From Cannabis sativa (taxonomy: Eukaryota > Streptophyta > Magnoliopsida > Rosales > Cannabaceae), in assembly GCF_029168945.1 (NCBI RefSeq), contig NC_083603.1, positions 3,596,001 through 3,660,000 of the forward strand: 64,000 nt of DNA, written 5' to 3'. Position 1 is the stretch's first letter. Every line of letters starts with the position of its first letter. Under the pieces are notes generated by a model. The model saw nothing but the letters and a program-made list of their open reading frames with translations. It was not told the origin of the DNA and did no database searches. Below, piece after piece: positions 23,861 through 35,157 of this stretch. A program made the position numbers and the translations under genes.

Positions 23861-26800
23861 TCAAGCTTTTGGAATCCTCCCAGGAAACTCAGACTCAGAA
23901 TCATAATCATTCAACAGTTTCTTCTTGGCATGAACATACAACTCAACAGCGAGCTTCCTCCTAAAAAACCCCACATCTAGAGGATTTGGAAGTTTCTCAA
24001 TACATCCATGAATAAAGAAATCAGCATACTTAGCCACGAACAAGCCACAATCACTACAAACAAAACAAGCAAAAAAACAAACATTAGACTGAATACTAAA
24101 AAAACAACAAAAATCATAACAATATAAACACATTTAAACATACTTGTCTACTTGTTGAGGTAACTTAGTAACAACAAAGACATCAAGCATGTCCTCCTCC
24201 TTTTTCCCTTTAAAAAATCCTTGGCTTGTGTCAATATCCATCCTCCTACTGTAATAGTCAATGAATGACAAACATATAGGCAACACCACTGCAAAAGGCT
24301 TGACATAACCAGCTGTTTTCCTGTCCAACTCATGTCTAGACCCTAAGAAATTATAAACATTGAGACACCTAGCCCTAATATCAAAAATGATCAAAATCCA
24401 ATGCTTTTCATCCTTAATATGCATGTAAATCAACACATAATCAACACGTAGCCAATCTTTGTTAGCATACATGTAATACCCACTCATGTATTCAGTAACA
24501 ATGTTACTCTTAGGCACAGCATCAATCTTGTTTCCAGACTTGACAAACTTATCATACAATTCAACCACCTTAAAACAGAAATGATAATCTGTGGTTGTTG
24601 CAGACACTGCAACATTAGGATCATACTTCAACTTCTTTCGCAAGTAATAAAATATTACATCCATATGCTGTAGAAAAAAGAGATTAGAATCTGAGTAAAT
24701 AAAAGATAACTACAAACCACATAACTAAAATTAAAAAAAATACTACATATGATACTCACCGAGTCACTAAGGCACCTCCCAGGGGTCAAAAGATCATAAA
24801 ACCACCACTTGTCCTGAACACTATCAATGCAGAAATCTAAAGCAGGACTAAAAAGATTCTTCCCTTGAACAAACTTCTTCTTCCTAAAAAAAGCAACCAA
24901 CCAATATACTTAATATCAAATATGCAAAAATGTAAAAAATAAACCAAAAAACATAATAAAAACAAATAAAACATACTTATTCTCATCCTTGAACCCAACA
25001 CAGAACCACTCATCAAATGCCTTCTGTTGAAGTTCGTGCGGAGGATCAAACAACCCAGAATTAAACGCATATTGACCTTTAACATTCTTTTTCTTCATCT
25101 TTTCATTACTACCAGAAGACCCAAAATCATTTCTGTAAGGACTCTGTAAAACCACGCTAGGCTTATGAGCCCTCTTTGATTTGGGAGATTCACAAACCTT
25201 AATCTTGTCCTAAAAAAGAAACCAAACAGTAACATTTAAATTAAACAACAATAATATTTAAAGAACAGCCATTGCAACAGTAACAAAAAAAAAAAAAAAA
25301 TCAAAACACAAAATCATACCATAATCTTCTTCACTTCATATGCATGACACACATCATCCACTTTCTGATTTATAACAGCCATCACAGATTCTGAAAAACC
25401 ATCATCGGTACCCGCACTAACTTTCTCAGCAACTCCCTCAACTCCACCTACATTACCACCATCAGAACCCAAAACTTCATCCTCTACCATTGCAACAGTC
25501 TCATTTTGTCCTAATAACGAACCCAATATGTCAAAATTTGGCATATCCTAACAACAAAAACAAAAAAAAAACAACAAACAAATTAGTTAACAACTTAATA
25601 TGATAAAAAAAAAAATACAATAATTACACAAAACTGTTCTATAAAAAAAATTAATAAACAAAATTTAACCTTTTCCAAAGAACATAAACCAGCAAAATCT
25701 TGACTATCAACTTCTTTCACAGACATCTCGGAAATATTTTTAATTTCCTGCACAATATAAACAGAAAAAGAAACAATTAAGTAGCAAAAATTATAACATA
25801 GAATATTGAATAATAATAAAAAAAAAACCAGACCTTATAAACATCACCGTCACCACCAACACAATCTTCACCATCCTTCACATCAGCAGCATCTTCACCA
25901 GCATCCTCACCATCCCCCTTAACAGTAGGCTACAATAAAAAAAATACCATACAAACACATGAAAACAAAACTTATAACACAGAATAGTACCTCAAACAAC
26001 TAAAAAACTGAAAAAAGAATCTTAGAACTGCTAAATAGTACCTCAACATCATCACTAATGTCATCTAGGTTACGAGGACTATCATTGCCACCACCACCAC
26101 CGTCATCCTCATCTTCATCCTCATTACTCTACAAAAACAAAATTACATAAAAACCATTGCATATTAACAAATAAAACTAAAAATAAACAATATCAATCAT
26201 AAAAGAAACCAAAAAACATCACCTGTGGTACAACATTCTCAATACTATCTTTAATCAAATCTTTCAATTCTGAAAACTTCGTATCAAAATAAAAAGTTAA
26301 ATCCTCTCCAACTTTACGATCAATGTAACCCTTCAAATTTTCCTCAAGTAATGCAAATTTTTCATCAACTTCCTTACGAAATTCTTTCAAAACACACTCC
26401 AATCCAACTTGCCTAACTACAAGCCCCAACACCGAATCTTTAAGCTCATCCAACACAGCAAGACTTATAGTAGATTTTTTCTCAACTCCAGAGCTACCAG
26501 TCTTGTCAACATCTACTCTTGGCTGTCTCACATCCTCAAAATCATCATCAGATTCTGACCCATAAGAAAACTCAAACCCAGCAATATCTAACTTTTGATT
26601 TTCCTCAGCTGAAGGAAACATGCGGGTAACAGAAAACTGTAACAAAATAAAATAAAAATAACAAAATTAGTAACATAACCAACAAAAAAAACAAAACACA
26701 ACACAAAAATAATAAAATAACATATCACAAAAACATACCTTAGTTGACATATATATTTTCTTCTCCACTTCACCTGAGAAAGGATTGCCCACACTACTCC

Positions 26801-29079
26801 ACCTACACATCCTATAATCTGGAGAAGCATCATATGTACATAAACCTTGCTTCTTAAAAAGAGGAATAACCTCATAGAGCCAAACCTGAAACGCAAAAGG
26901 GAAACCACACAACTTGTACGTCTTACTATTGTAATCCTTTTCTTTACCCTTAATGTTCTTCCCTTTTGCCTTCGAAGCAACTGTACCCTTCGTCTCATCA
27001 ACAACTTTCTTCTTGTTTTTTTCCTTTAAAACAGTCCTCAAGCTATACAAAGTAGTATCATACGCAACCTTACCCCATGGAAAACTGTTAAACTCACCAG
27101 AACCAATTAAATGAAGTAACCCACTACTTACTTTCTTGCGACCAGGCTTACTAAGCAAGAAATTCGTAACAAAATAAAGCACAGCCATTCTAAAAGCAAA
27201 CACATCATCTTTGAAGATACTATTCAAGAATCGTTGTTTAATGGCAGCATAGTTAACAGTCATGTCACTAAAATACTTGTCCACAAAAGTATCTCCCCTT
27301 CCTATATATTTTTCCATACTACTGTCACCCTTACACAACAATCCACTAATAATAGCAAATTCACCTAACCTAAAACGAGTCCTAGAATTACCAAAATCAA
27401 ACCAAATTTCCTTGACATTTGCCTGATGAACCTCCCTACACAAAGCAGTGTGTATAACCTGAGATTGCATGTTGCACTCCTCAAGATCTAGAAAATGCCC
27501 AAAACAAGATTCTTGAAACATAGTAAGTTGCTTAGCATTCAATCTACCCTTGATTTCTGCAATAACACCCACATCAAACCAGTATATGATTTTTCCACAA
27601 AATCTATCCTCTGGTTTCAAGTAAAAATCCCAAACCTGTAAGAAAATTTAAAAACAAACATGAAACATTTAAAAAGAAACTAACAAGTAAATTATATACT
27701 GAAATAATGAATTTAAATATAAAAAGTAATACATTAGTAATACAGCTAACCTATCATTTAAAAAGAAACTAATAAGTAAACCAAAATTACTATGGGATCC
27801 TAAAGAAATAGTTTTATGGGATCCTAAAAATCATAGATGAAGAATTTTAATCCTACTAATCTATTCTCTTCATTTTCTCTTGAATTTTAATTCTAAAAGC
27901 ATATAAACACAAACATACACATAAACATATAATATTATGACAACAGTAATTATATTATTGAACACTTGGTTTATATTTGTTCATTTCTTCATGCATTAAA
28001 CTCAGTAGAACAAAATCCTTTTCTAAAGAAAGATATACAAAACAATTAATTGACTAAACTTTCTACAAAGAAATATGACCTTAATCAAATCAAAAATACC
28101 TAATCCTAGATAAATCCACTAGCAAAAATTTACCATAACATCAACAAAGAGCAACAAACCAGTATACTAAATAGTATAACAACAAAAAATAAAGCAAAAA
28201 AACTACTAAATCATAAATTAATCACAAACACATTAAAGACCAAAAAAATACACTAAAAAATCTAAAAACTAAATATATATACATTCATTAAGAAACTGTA
28301 CAGTGAACTATAACATGTGAATAACAAAAAAAAATACCTAAAAAATAAACTACTCAGTAAACTACTCAGAAACAAATTCCCAAACAGTTGGTGTGCACAA
28401 AATAAAAACTAAGTAAACACAAGTAAATAGAAAGGAAGACTACTAAATCATAAACACATTAAAAACAAAGAAACTAAATATACCATACATTAAGAAACTG
28501 TACAGTAAAAGTAACATTTGAATAACAATACAAAATACCAAAAAAATAAACTACTCAGTAAATTATAGAACTCGATAAACAAAAAAACTACTAAAAAAAC
28601 CAAGAAACTATACTAACATATAAAATATTCACTTAAAAGGCTACACATAGATCTCTAAACAACACACAAACAAAATGTGAACAACTTAGTATACTAAACA
28701 ACTCTGTATACAAAAAAAACAACTACCATATAAATGTGCATCCACATTAACAAGAATCAAAATCAGAATATAGAAACAATATACTAACCTTCAATTTTTT
28801 TGGCAACACAATAGGTGCTTCATCACATTCTGAATCAAAATCATCCTCATCTTCAACAACACTCTTCAATTTCTTAGAGCGCCGATCGTTAGAGGTAGCT
28901 TCAGAAACACCACTCCTCTTCGAAATGGAGAGATTCTTGTTCTTCTTCTCCTTATCAGACTCAACGACCTTCGAACCAGAACCAACCATGTTTTTCGAAA
29001 CCTCCTCTGCTTTTTCAACCTTCTTCTTCGAACCAGACACCTCCGGTGATGGAGACATTGAACCCCTAGTACGCACCAT
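23861..29079 (-). CDS. DUF1985/Ulp1 (C48) cysteine-protease-like protein, MULE-borne
   Basis: Eleven exons with GT-AG junctions: 29079-28789, 27635-26739, 26636-26223, 26128-26042, 25929-25834, 25747-25670, 25547-25320, 25209-24977, 24883-24760, 24667-24144, 24053-23861. They splice into an open frame of 1,054 codons plus stop; the first seven introns are all phase 0. Residues 1-97 are basic with NLS-like RRSKKLK. About 98-260 is DUF1985-like (VWDFYLKPEDRF, TRFRLGEFAIISGL). A Lys-rich linker, a probable coiled coil (about 450-500) and Asp/Glu-rich microexons follow. The C-terminus is Ulp1-like: KHWILIIFD (His about 905) and QVDNDCGLFVAKY (Cys about 993). The position of the catalytic Asp, 17 residues after the His as in yeast Ulp1, is Asn (VYNFLG). 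The family removes ubiquitin-like tags such as SUMO; activity here is doubtful. Intron placement is my prediction. Confidence 0.82.
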
Positions 29080-29390
29080 TGAATGTTTTAACTATGAAAC
29101 GAAATGCCAAACCCTAGCAGAGAGAAACCCTTACACTATGATAAAATGAGGGAAAATAAGAGAATGGAAGATGAAATGAAAAGAGAAATGGAAGTGATTG
29201 AGTGAGAAATGGTTTGACAGTGCAAAAAGAACGTGGAATCGTGTTTAACACTCAACTACCCCTAAAAAACAGTAACCGTGTACACGTGTAAAAAAAAATT
29301 CAAAAAAAATCGTTACTTTTTACCAAATATAAATATATTCGGTATATACAGTATTTAATTTCAAAAATAGTCTCCCAACGTAATTTTCTC
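29080..29390. other. MULE right end with probable Ulp1-gene promoter
   Basis: Upstream of the Ulp1-like ATG on the minus strand. It contains a short leader, an A/T-rich stretch and the MULE terminus (minus strand begins GAGAAAATTACG). No strong TATA box is singled out. Confidence 0.4.
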
Positions 29391-29529
29391 TATAATTTAA
29401 TGTAATAAATTTTAAAGAGTATCGCTAGCCAATCAGAAGACGATATGTCTAAAGGTACTAAGCACTACTGATGCCTAATAACAATGCTCTATACCAATAT
29501 ATATATACTATACAAGTATATACTACATT

Positions 29530-29640
29530 GTCTGGTCATAGAAAAAAAATTATTTTCGGTCTCTTATTTAGAAAAAAAATATATAATTTTAGAATTTTTT
29601 TTTGGGCCCTGGGCTTGGTAGGGTCTAGGTACAGACCTAA
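29530..29640 (+). repeat. Dispersed repeat copy
   Basis: It shares the TCTTATTTAGAAAAAAAAT block and the following T/A-rich segment with 4,860-4,950 and, more loosely, 2,770-2,880. No ends are defined. Confidence 0.35.
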
Positions 29641-29699
29641 TCCGCTTATGCCCAAATTGAATTTGACTATATGTTTGTATCATAATGTAAATAATTTAA

Positions 29700-30047
29700 G
29701 GGTAAATACCATTTTGGATACTGTATTTTATAAAAGTTACCAATTAGATCCCCTGTTTTATTAAATAATAAAATGGACTCTGTATTTTTTAAAATTGTAT
29801 AAATAAGACCCTGAACTGATTTTTTTGTCAAAATAAAACTTAATAATAATCTGATCTAGAGATGTTATGATAAAATTTGTTATATTTTCTGTATTTGTTT
29901 GTTTTAAAAATTGTCTTAAAGTTAGTTATTTTAAAAAATAAAATTATTAAAAATTAAGCTAATGCTCCTATTTTTACTATTTTAGAAAATACAGAGTCCA
30001 TTATTAATAATTTTTACAAAATACAGGATCCAAAATAGCATTTACTC
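29700..30047. mobile_element. Mutator-type MITE (348 bp) with 9-bp target duplication
   Basis: The left end GGGTAAATACCATTTTGGAT and the complement of the right end GAGTAAATGCTATTTTGGAT form long terminal inverted repeats. ATAATTTAA flanks it at 29,691-29,699 and 30,048-30,056. It is non-coding and of a different family from the MITEs at 7,510 and 9,567. Confidence 0.85.
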
Positions 30048-30056
30048 ATAATTTAA

Positions 30057-30869
30057 TATGTGCAATATAAGCTTTTCATATATACTTATATACACTCATT
30101 TAATAATGTCAAGTGGTACTTAAAATATTGACCATTACCAACACACTTGGTATCATGTAGAAAACACCATGATTAAAGTTGGCATTATATCTAACCATTA
30201 GAGGAACTCATTATCTATTTATGAAATTTAAGTTTGAGATTTTCTTTAAAAAAAAAAATTGCATAATAAGGGATCACATAAAATTTAAAATCATTTTATG
30301 AAACAAAGAATCGAAATTAAAAATAAGACAAAATATAAAAATTAAAATAGTATTATCCTAATATTTTATTTAAGTAATAAAAAGAATTTTATTATGAAGT
30401 AGAAGGATAATCTCAAGTATCCACACTAATAAATTAAAATATATTGTATATAGAAGAAAATTATGATAAATTTTTGTTCATATGATTCTTTAGAAATAAT
30501 CATAGTCACCTTTCAAGTTTGTGTGGAAAGAATTTATTAGGGACCCATATTAGATAATTGGAATCTTTTTATTCATTATTTGGTGAATATATTTGAATCA
30601 AACAGCTGTCAATGGTGTAATAATGCAAATAGTGACCCTCTAAAAGAGCAACACTATATGTAAGTTATGGTTTGCAACACCCTATATTGTTATTATTTAT
30701 ATTTAAGTTAATTTAAGGAAAATGATGTGGACTCATTATTTAATTATATTAATAATAATTATATAAAACATGTATTGATGTATTTTTATTATTTTATTAT
30801 TGAAAATAATTTTTTAGTTAATTTTTTTTTATAGTTATGTATATTATGTTGCACGTGTGATTATTTTAT
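30057..30869. other. AT-rich intergenic DNA, nothing recognised
   Basis: No supported gene or bounded repeat. Confidence 0.4.
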
Positions 30870-31187
30870 TTTTTCTTTGCGGCGATGGATTTAGGTTTCA
30901 GATTTGTGATTGTAGAGAGTGACTCGAGACTAGTGGTCAATGCTCTTAATGGGAAGGAGTCCCATTGGGCTATTGAGAACTATGTCTCCTTTTGTATTAA
31001 GTCCTCTCCTTCTTTTATATGTTATAATTTTATGAATGTTAGTAGAACTTGTAACTATGTTGCCCATAATGTGGCTAAGTGGCGTTTACCCACCAGATGT
31101 ACGGAAGTTATTCGGTCTCCTCCTTTCTGGGGAACCTGTTTTGTAATGACCGGGAGGTCTAACTATTATCTTTTATTTAATGCATGA
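30870..31187 (+). pseudogene. RNase H-like relic of a LINE-type element
   Basis: The frame reads MDLGFRFVIVESDSRLVV, then FMNVSRTCNYVAHNVAKW. The VESDS aspartate block and the final R-x2-N-x-VAH-x2-A motif are diagnostic of the RVT_3 RNase H domain common in plant LINEs and their captured copies. Only the C-terminal half is present, with no N-terminal DG motif alongside. Whether it is expressed cannot be judged; I treat it as a fragment. Confidence 0.6.
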
Positions 31188-32159
31188 TTATGTTGTTTTT
31201 TTTTTAAAAAAAAAAAGAATATTATAAATTATTTTAAATTTCTCAAAATTTGTAAAATATCACCAATATAAAAAAAAAATAAAAAGTTCATCTAAATATC
31301 AAAACAAGTAAAAAAGTATATCAAGTTTATTTATGTATTCCTTTTAAGGAGATTCAATATAAAAACACCATATATTAGAGCATTAATAGACACTAAAATA
31401 AAAATTAAAGAGTGGTAAAAGACACAAATAGTATAATTCAACACTATCATAAATATAATATTAATATTAATGTAATTAAATAATGACTATGAAACTCAAA
31501 GATATTTTTTTCTAAAGGTAACGTTTGGTTAGGAAGAATAAAAATATAAAAATAATATTGAGAATGAAAAATATAAAAATAATAATAGAATAGAATAAAA
31601 TTTATAATGCATAAAAAAAAATTATTAAATTTTTTCTCATGTTACATTAGAATGATTTTTAAAATGGAATAATCATTCTACTAAAATGGTAGAAAGATCA
31701 TTCTATTATAATGATATTTCAGTACTTTAAATGTAATTAAACAAATGAATAAAATAAAAATTATTTTTTTTTCCATTCTATTTTATTTTATTATCTCCAA
31801 CCAAACAGTACATAAATTGATTGGCTAAACCACACTAAATTCCTTAATGAATTTTTGGTCCCCAACAGTTTGGTTGGTATTTGGTAGCATCATTAATTAT
31901 TATTATTTTTGTTTTTCTAGAATGAAAGAAGAAAAAAAAAAACAAATTTACTGCTTATAATTTTTGCTGAAAACTTTATTATAATTTTTTTTTTTTTTAA
32001 AAAAAAACACCAATATGTATTAGTTACTCAAGTCTCATATAGCTATTGGTAGATTATTTTTTTTTTCTAACATAAACTTCATCAATATTTATAGTCAAGA
32101 AAATAAATGAAATAAAATACTAAATAACTAGATAAACCCAACCACTAAACATGTGGTGA
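31188..32159. repeat. AT-rich intergenic DNA with a MITE-like element
   Basis: At about 31,517-31,813 a segment begins GTAACGTTTGGTTAGGAA and ends with the near complement CTCCAACCAAACAGTAC, an inverted-terminal structure about 297 bp long. No target duplication was confirmed. The remainder is AT-rich without recognisable content. Confidence 0.5.
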
Positions 32160-32617
32160 CTCAAATGAGAAGGCTAGTTGTGCAAGTGAATGAACATTAG
32201 TACTATGAACCCACTTACAATAAAATAATGTAATAAAAGAAAACAAATTTCACACACGAAAAATATCACGAAGTACAATACCAAACTAAAAGAAAACATG
32301 TTCTTTACCACCCATACTTTGCACAAGACGAAAACAATTCGAAAATATATCTTCACATGATAATAGCCCATTTAAAGATAAAGTTGGAGACTATGGAGTA
32401 AAGCAGTCGCTTCAACAACAATGGGTTCAAAATAGGCAACCAATGGAGTAGCCGTTGAGAACAAAACAAATCCGACATTATCAGACAACACAACCCCAAG
32501 TTTCACCGCTCCCACTTCTGTTTGAACATTAGCATCCACGAACAGATAAAATTGCCCTAACTGTAATACTATCCCCGAAGATACAATAGCCAATATCAAA
32601 TCACTAATAAAATCCAT
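32160..32617 (-). pseudogene. RNase H-like relic, minus strand
   Basis: The minus strand reads FVDANVQTEVGAVKLGVVL, ending PIVVEATALLHSLQLYL. This is the N-terminal half of a plant RVT_3 RNase H: the DA block, then E-A-x-ALL. Downstream frames are shifted but still show HSTNVHSLAQLAF near 32,165-32,205, equivalent to the N-x2-AH-x-LA motif. Internal stops show it is dead. Confidence 0.6.
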
Positions 32618-33215
32618 AAAACTAAATTTAAAACCTAAAATCTTATAATTCCTATATAATTTAATTTAATCACTATCATAAATTATCATTACTTATTTAT
32701 AATGCCAATACCACTAAAAATCAAATAGGAGTAATTTATTTATTTAATTTTTTTGCTTTTTTTTTTAGTGCTTTACTATAATTGAATCTTTGTGGTTGAT
32801 ACCAAATGGGACCCACTCTAGAGATTCACACATGTCCTAGTAGCAACAAATTGTTGGATTACGACATAAAATAAAATAAATTGGTAATGACGTGGCATTC
32901 AATTATTGGCCACCTATAATAATGGACCAAATTATTAAAAAAAAAGTTTATTATTTGATAACAAAAAGAGAAAAAATTAGCAACGTCGTTTCGCAGCTTC
33001 CACCATCAAAAAGGAAAGATTTTGCGGTTTCATTTTATTTTTCTTATAACACCTTTTCGAAGACTGCAGGGCCAAATTAAACACAATATAATAACTCTCT
33101 CTCTAATTTGTCCCAAATTATTCAATTTAATCTTATCTATTATATATCTAATATTGTTGCATATTCATTCATATATGTGTGGGCTGGAATCTTTGATACT
33201 GCATAGCGCGATACA
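32618..33215. other. Intergenic DNA, nothing recognised
   Basis: AT-rich. Short frames at 32,892-33,267 show no domain or codon pattern that I can support. Confidence 0.4.
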
Positions 33216-33660
33216 TTTAAGATTCGTTTGGTACACTATGTTAATTATGTTATATTATATTATTTAATATAATACTATGTTTAGTGTTGATTTATATTAA
33301 AAGACTGTATAAAATTATATTATCTTTATCATAAATCCGACTCTTGCTCCAAACTTGAACCTCATCTCGACACCGACCATAGACCCAGACCCCAGCCCTA
33401 GTCTCAAACTCAAATCTTGACCCCAACCTTAGCCTTAGAGGCTCAGACTTGTACCCTGACTCCTGATCCTAGACCCTCAACTCGGATCCAAATGTCGGAT
33501 CTTCACTTTCTAAATATTATAATATAAGATAATATGAATCATTTCTTATGTATGAAATAATATGATTCATTCAAAATTTTGTTCAAACATAATTTTTTTT
33601 TCTTATTTAATACAATGCGATCCTTATACGATTTACCAAATGAGTGGTATACCGTATTGT
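33216..33660. repeat. Composite repeat with C-rich hexamer-like core (copy 1)
   Basis: An AT-rich left arm (GTTTGGTACACTATGTTAAT onward) precedes a C-rich core at about 33,336-33,500, built of units such as GACCCA/GACCCC/AACCTC. An AT-rich right arm ends TTATACGATTTACCAAATG. The outer ends are roughly inverted (GTTTGGTA against TACCAAAT). Related copies lie at 33,680-34,510 and 42,727-43,130. Confidence 0.6.
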
Positions 33661-33679
33661 GTTGTGTTGTATTCTATGA

Positions 33680-34510
33680 TGTTTGGCTATATTGTATTAT
33701 TTAATACAAACTTTATTTGGTATTGATTTGTATCAATAAGTTGTGTATTAAATTATACTAATTACCATAAACTCAACCTCGAACTCGGTCCGGTTGGGGT
33801 CCATGTTCGGGTTTGGGATCAGGTCTAAGGCCAGGGATGAGGTAGGGTCCAGTCTGGGTCCCGAAGTAGGGCTTAGTCCGGGGTTGGGCTGAGGGCGGAT
33901 TTGGGTCTAGGGTCAGGGCTGGGTCTAGGGCTAGAGTCGGGTACTAGGTTCGGGTTTGGGTTTGCGGTAGGATCGAGTCTGTGTTCGGGTCCAGGTCTAG
34001 GACTGGGGTCTGAGTTCAGAACTTGGACTGGGTCCGGGGCTGGTGTTTGACACTAGGTTCGAGTCTTGGGTCGGGATCGAGTCCGGGTTTGGTTCGAGGC
34101 CGCGTTTAGTTTGGATTCGGGTCTGGGTCGTGGCCGGCACTGGGACCGCGCTTGGGGTCGTGTCCGTGTTTGGGACTAAGGTTTGAGTTTGGAATCTGGG
34201 CTCAGGTTGGGATCCGGTTCTAGGTCTGAGGTCTACCCCGGACTGTTTCTAAGTATTATAATACTAGCTAATTAATATGTATCATTTCTTATGAATTAAA
34301 CAATATGATTCAGTGGTCATAGACATAGTCTAATGGTTCTACACTTCTCCTCACAAAGAGGAAGTCTCAAGTTTGAATCCCCCTCCCTCAAAGTAAAAAA
34401 AAATATGATTCATATTCGTATGGTGGTGATATTAGTATAAAACAAATTTTTATCTAAATTTAGTGTTTCTTGTTATTTAATACAATATAATTCTTATATG
34501 CGCTACTAAA
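33680..34510. repeat. Composite repeat with G-rich hexamer-like core (copy 2)
   Basis: Same arms as copy 1, but the core at about 33,785-34,245 is G-rich on the plus strand and about three times longer. It is a degenerate array of GGGTCT, GGGTTC and GGGTCC-like six-mers. The right arm is interrupted by a SINE at 34,313-34,401. The core is a strong G-quadruplex candidate. Confidence 0.65.
34313..34401 (+). mobile_element. tRNA-derived SINE or tRNA retropseudogene
   Basis: About 89 bp. It has an A-box-like ATAGTCTAATGGTTCTACA, an anticodon-arm-like CTCCTCACAAAGAGGA and a B-box-like AGTTTGAATCC, then an A-rich tail. An 11-bp duplication, AATATGATTCA, flanks it at 34,302-34,312 and 34,402-34,412. 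These are the marks of LINE-assisted retroposition from a tRNA-like RNA. A functional tRNA is unlikely because the acceptor stem does not pair. Confidence 0.8.
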
Positions 34511-34584
34511 CGTACCTGAAATTTCATACACTATTAATTCAATTAAGTATTATTAGATCCTGCATATTTATTTATTTAATATAA

Positions 34585-34852
34585 GGCTAATTAAGATTTT
34601 TGCCCCCAAACTTTGACATATATCAAATTATACCTCCTGAACTTTTAAGGTCGTTAAAAATTCTCTCTGAACTATAGAGATTGTTGGATTTATGGACCTT
34701 TGTCCAATTTTAGTAAGGAAAATCTAACATGGACATGATATATATGATAAATATTAAAATTGAGAAAGCATAATTTAGTACATAAATAATCACTAAATTA
34801 ATAAAATTGAATTATTAATGTCAAAATTTAGGAAACAAAAATTCCAATTAAT
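34585..34852. mobile_element. Decayed MITE of the 7,510 family
   Basis: It starts GGCTAATTAAGATTTTTGCC and keeps AACTTTTAAGGTCGTTAAAAA, GTCCAATTTTAGTA and other internal blocks of the 7,510 copy. The right end is eroded (ACAAAAATTCCAATTAAT). It is followed by a half-copy of the 9,567-type MITE to about 34,912. PEAMT copy A begins shortly after. Confidence 0.6.
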
Positions 34853-35058
34853 TATCATATTATAATAAATATTAGACACTACTTATACCTAACAATAATG
34901 CTCAATGTAATCATAATAAACTAATGGATGTGCAAATTAATATTAGTGTACTATCATATATCAATATGGGGTCCCATATATTTAAATTTAAAATAAAAAT
35001 AAAATATTATTAGACCATTTGCCTCAAAAAGAAGAGTAATAGTGTAACTAGAAATGTC

Positions 35059-35065
35059 TATAAAT
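35059..35065 (+). promoter_or_regulatory. Candidate TATA box of PEAMT copy A
   Basis: TATAAAT lies about 95 bp upstream of the upstream ORF start, a plausible distance. Many TA-rich strings occur nearby, so this is a guess. Confidence 0.35.
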
Positions 35066-35157
35066 TAGATTGATCTTCACCAATAAACTCTCACCAATTC
35101 ATAAACATATTATATCAAAATTAGTTATTATTATTATTATTATTATTATTTATTTGT

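Larger units (their letters stand above)
10100..29390 (+). mobile_element. Mutator-like element carrying a transposase and a Ulp1-like gene
   Basis: The ends are set by a perfect 9-bp duplication, TATAATTTA (10,091-10,099 and 29,391-29,399). Without the nested gypsy element it is about 9.8 kb. It carries a mudrA-type transposase (plus) and a DUF1985/Ulp1 protease gene (minus) with converging 3' ends. The outermost bases show no long terminal inverted repeat. Ulp1-carrying and non-TIR MULEs are known in plants (Kaonashi elements of Arabidopsis, CUMULE of melon), and this element fits that description. Assignment to a named family is inference. Confidence 0.85.
10028..29489. mobile_element. MITE split in two by the MULE insertion
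   Basis: The left half is 10,028-10,099 and the right half 29,400-29,489. Read through the MULE, the halves match the intact copy at 9,567-9,750 in reverse orientation, including CATATAATTTAAT at the join and GAGTATCGCTAGCCAATC. The outer ends are flanked by the same nine bases, TATACCAAT (10,019-10,027 and 29,490-29,498). This shows that the halves belong to one insertion and gives the pre-MULE empty site. Confidence 0.85.

Noticed and set aside
10100..29390. Long terminal inverted repeats of the MULE
   Set aside because: The terminal 60 bases compared by eye share only weak, AT-driven similarity; the ends rest on the 9-bp duplication instead.
34313..34401. A functional tRNA gene
   Set aside because: Acceptor-stem pairing is missing, the B box is degenerate, and the A-tail plus 11-bp duplication mark a retroposed copy.
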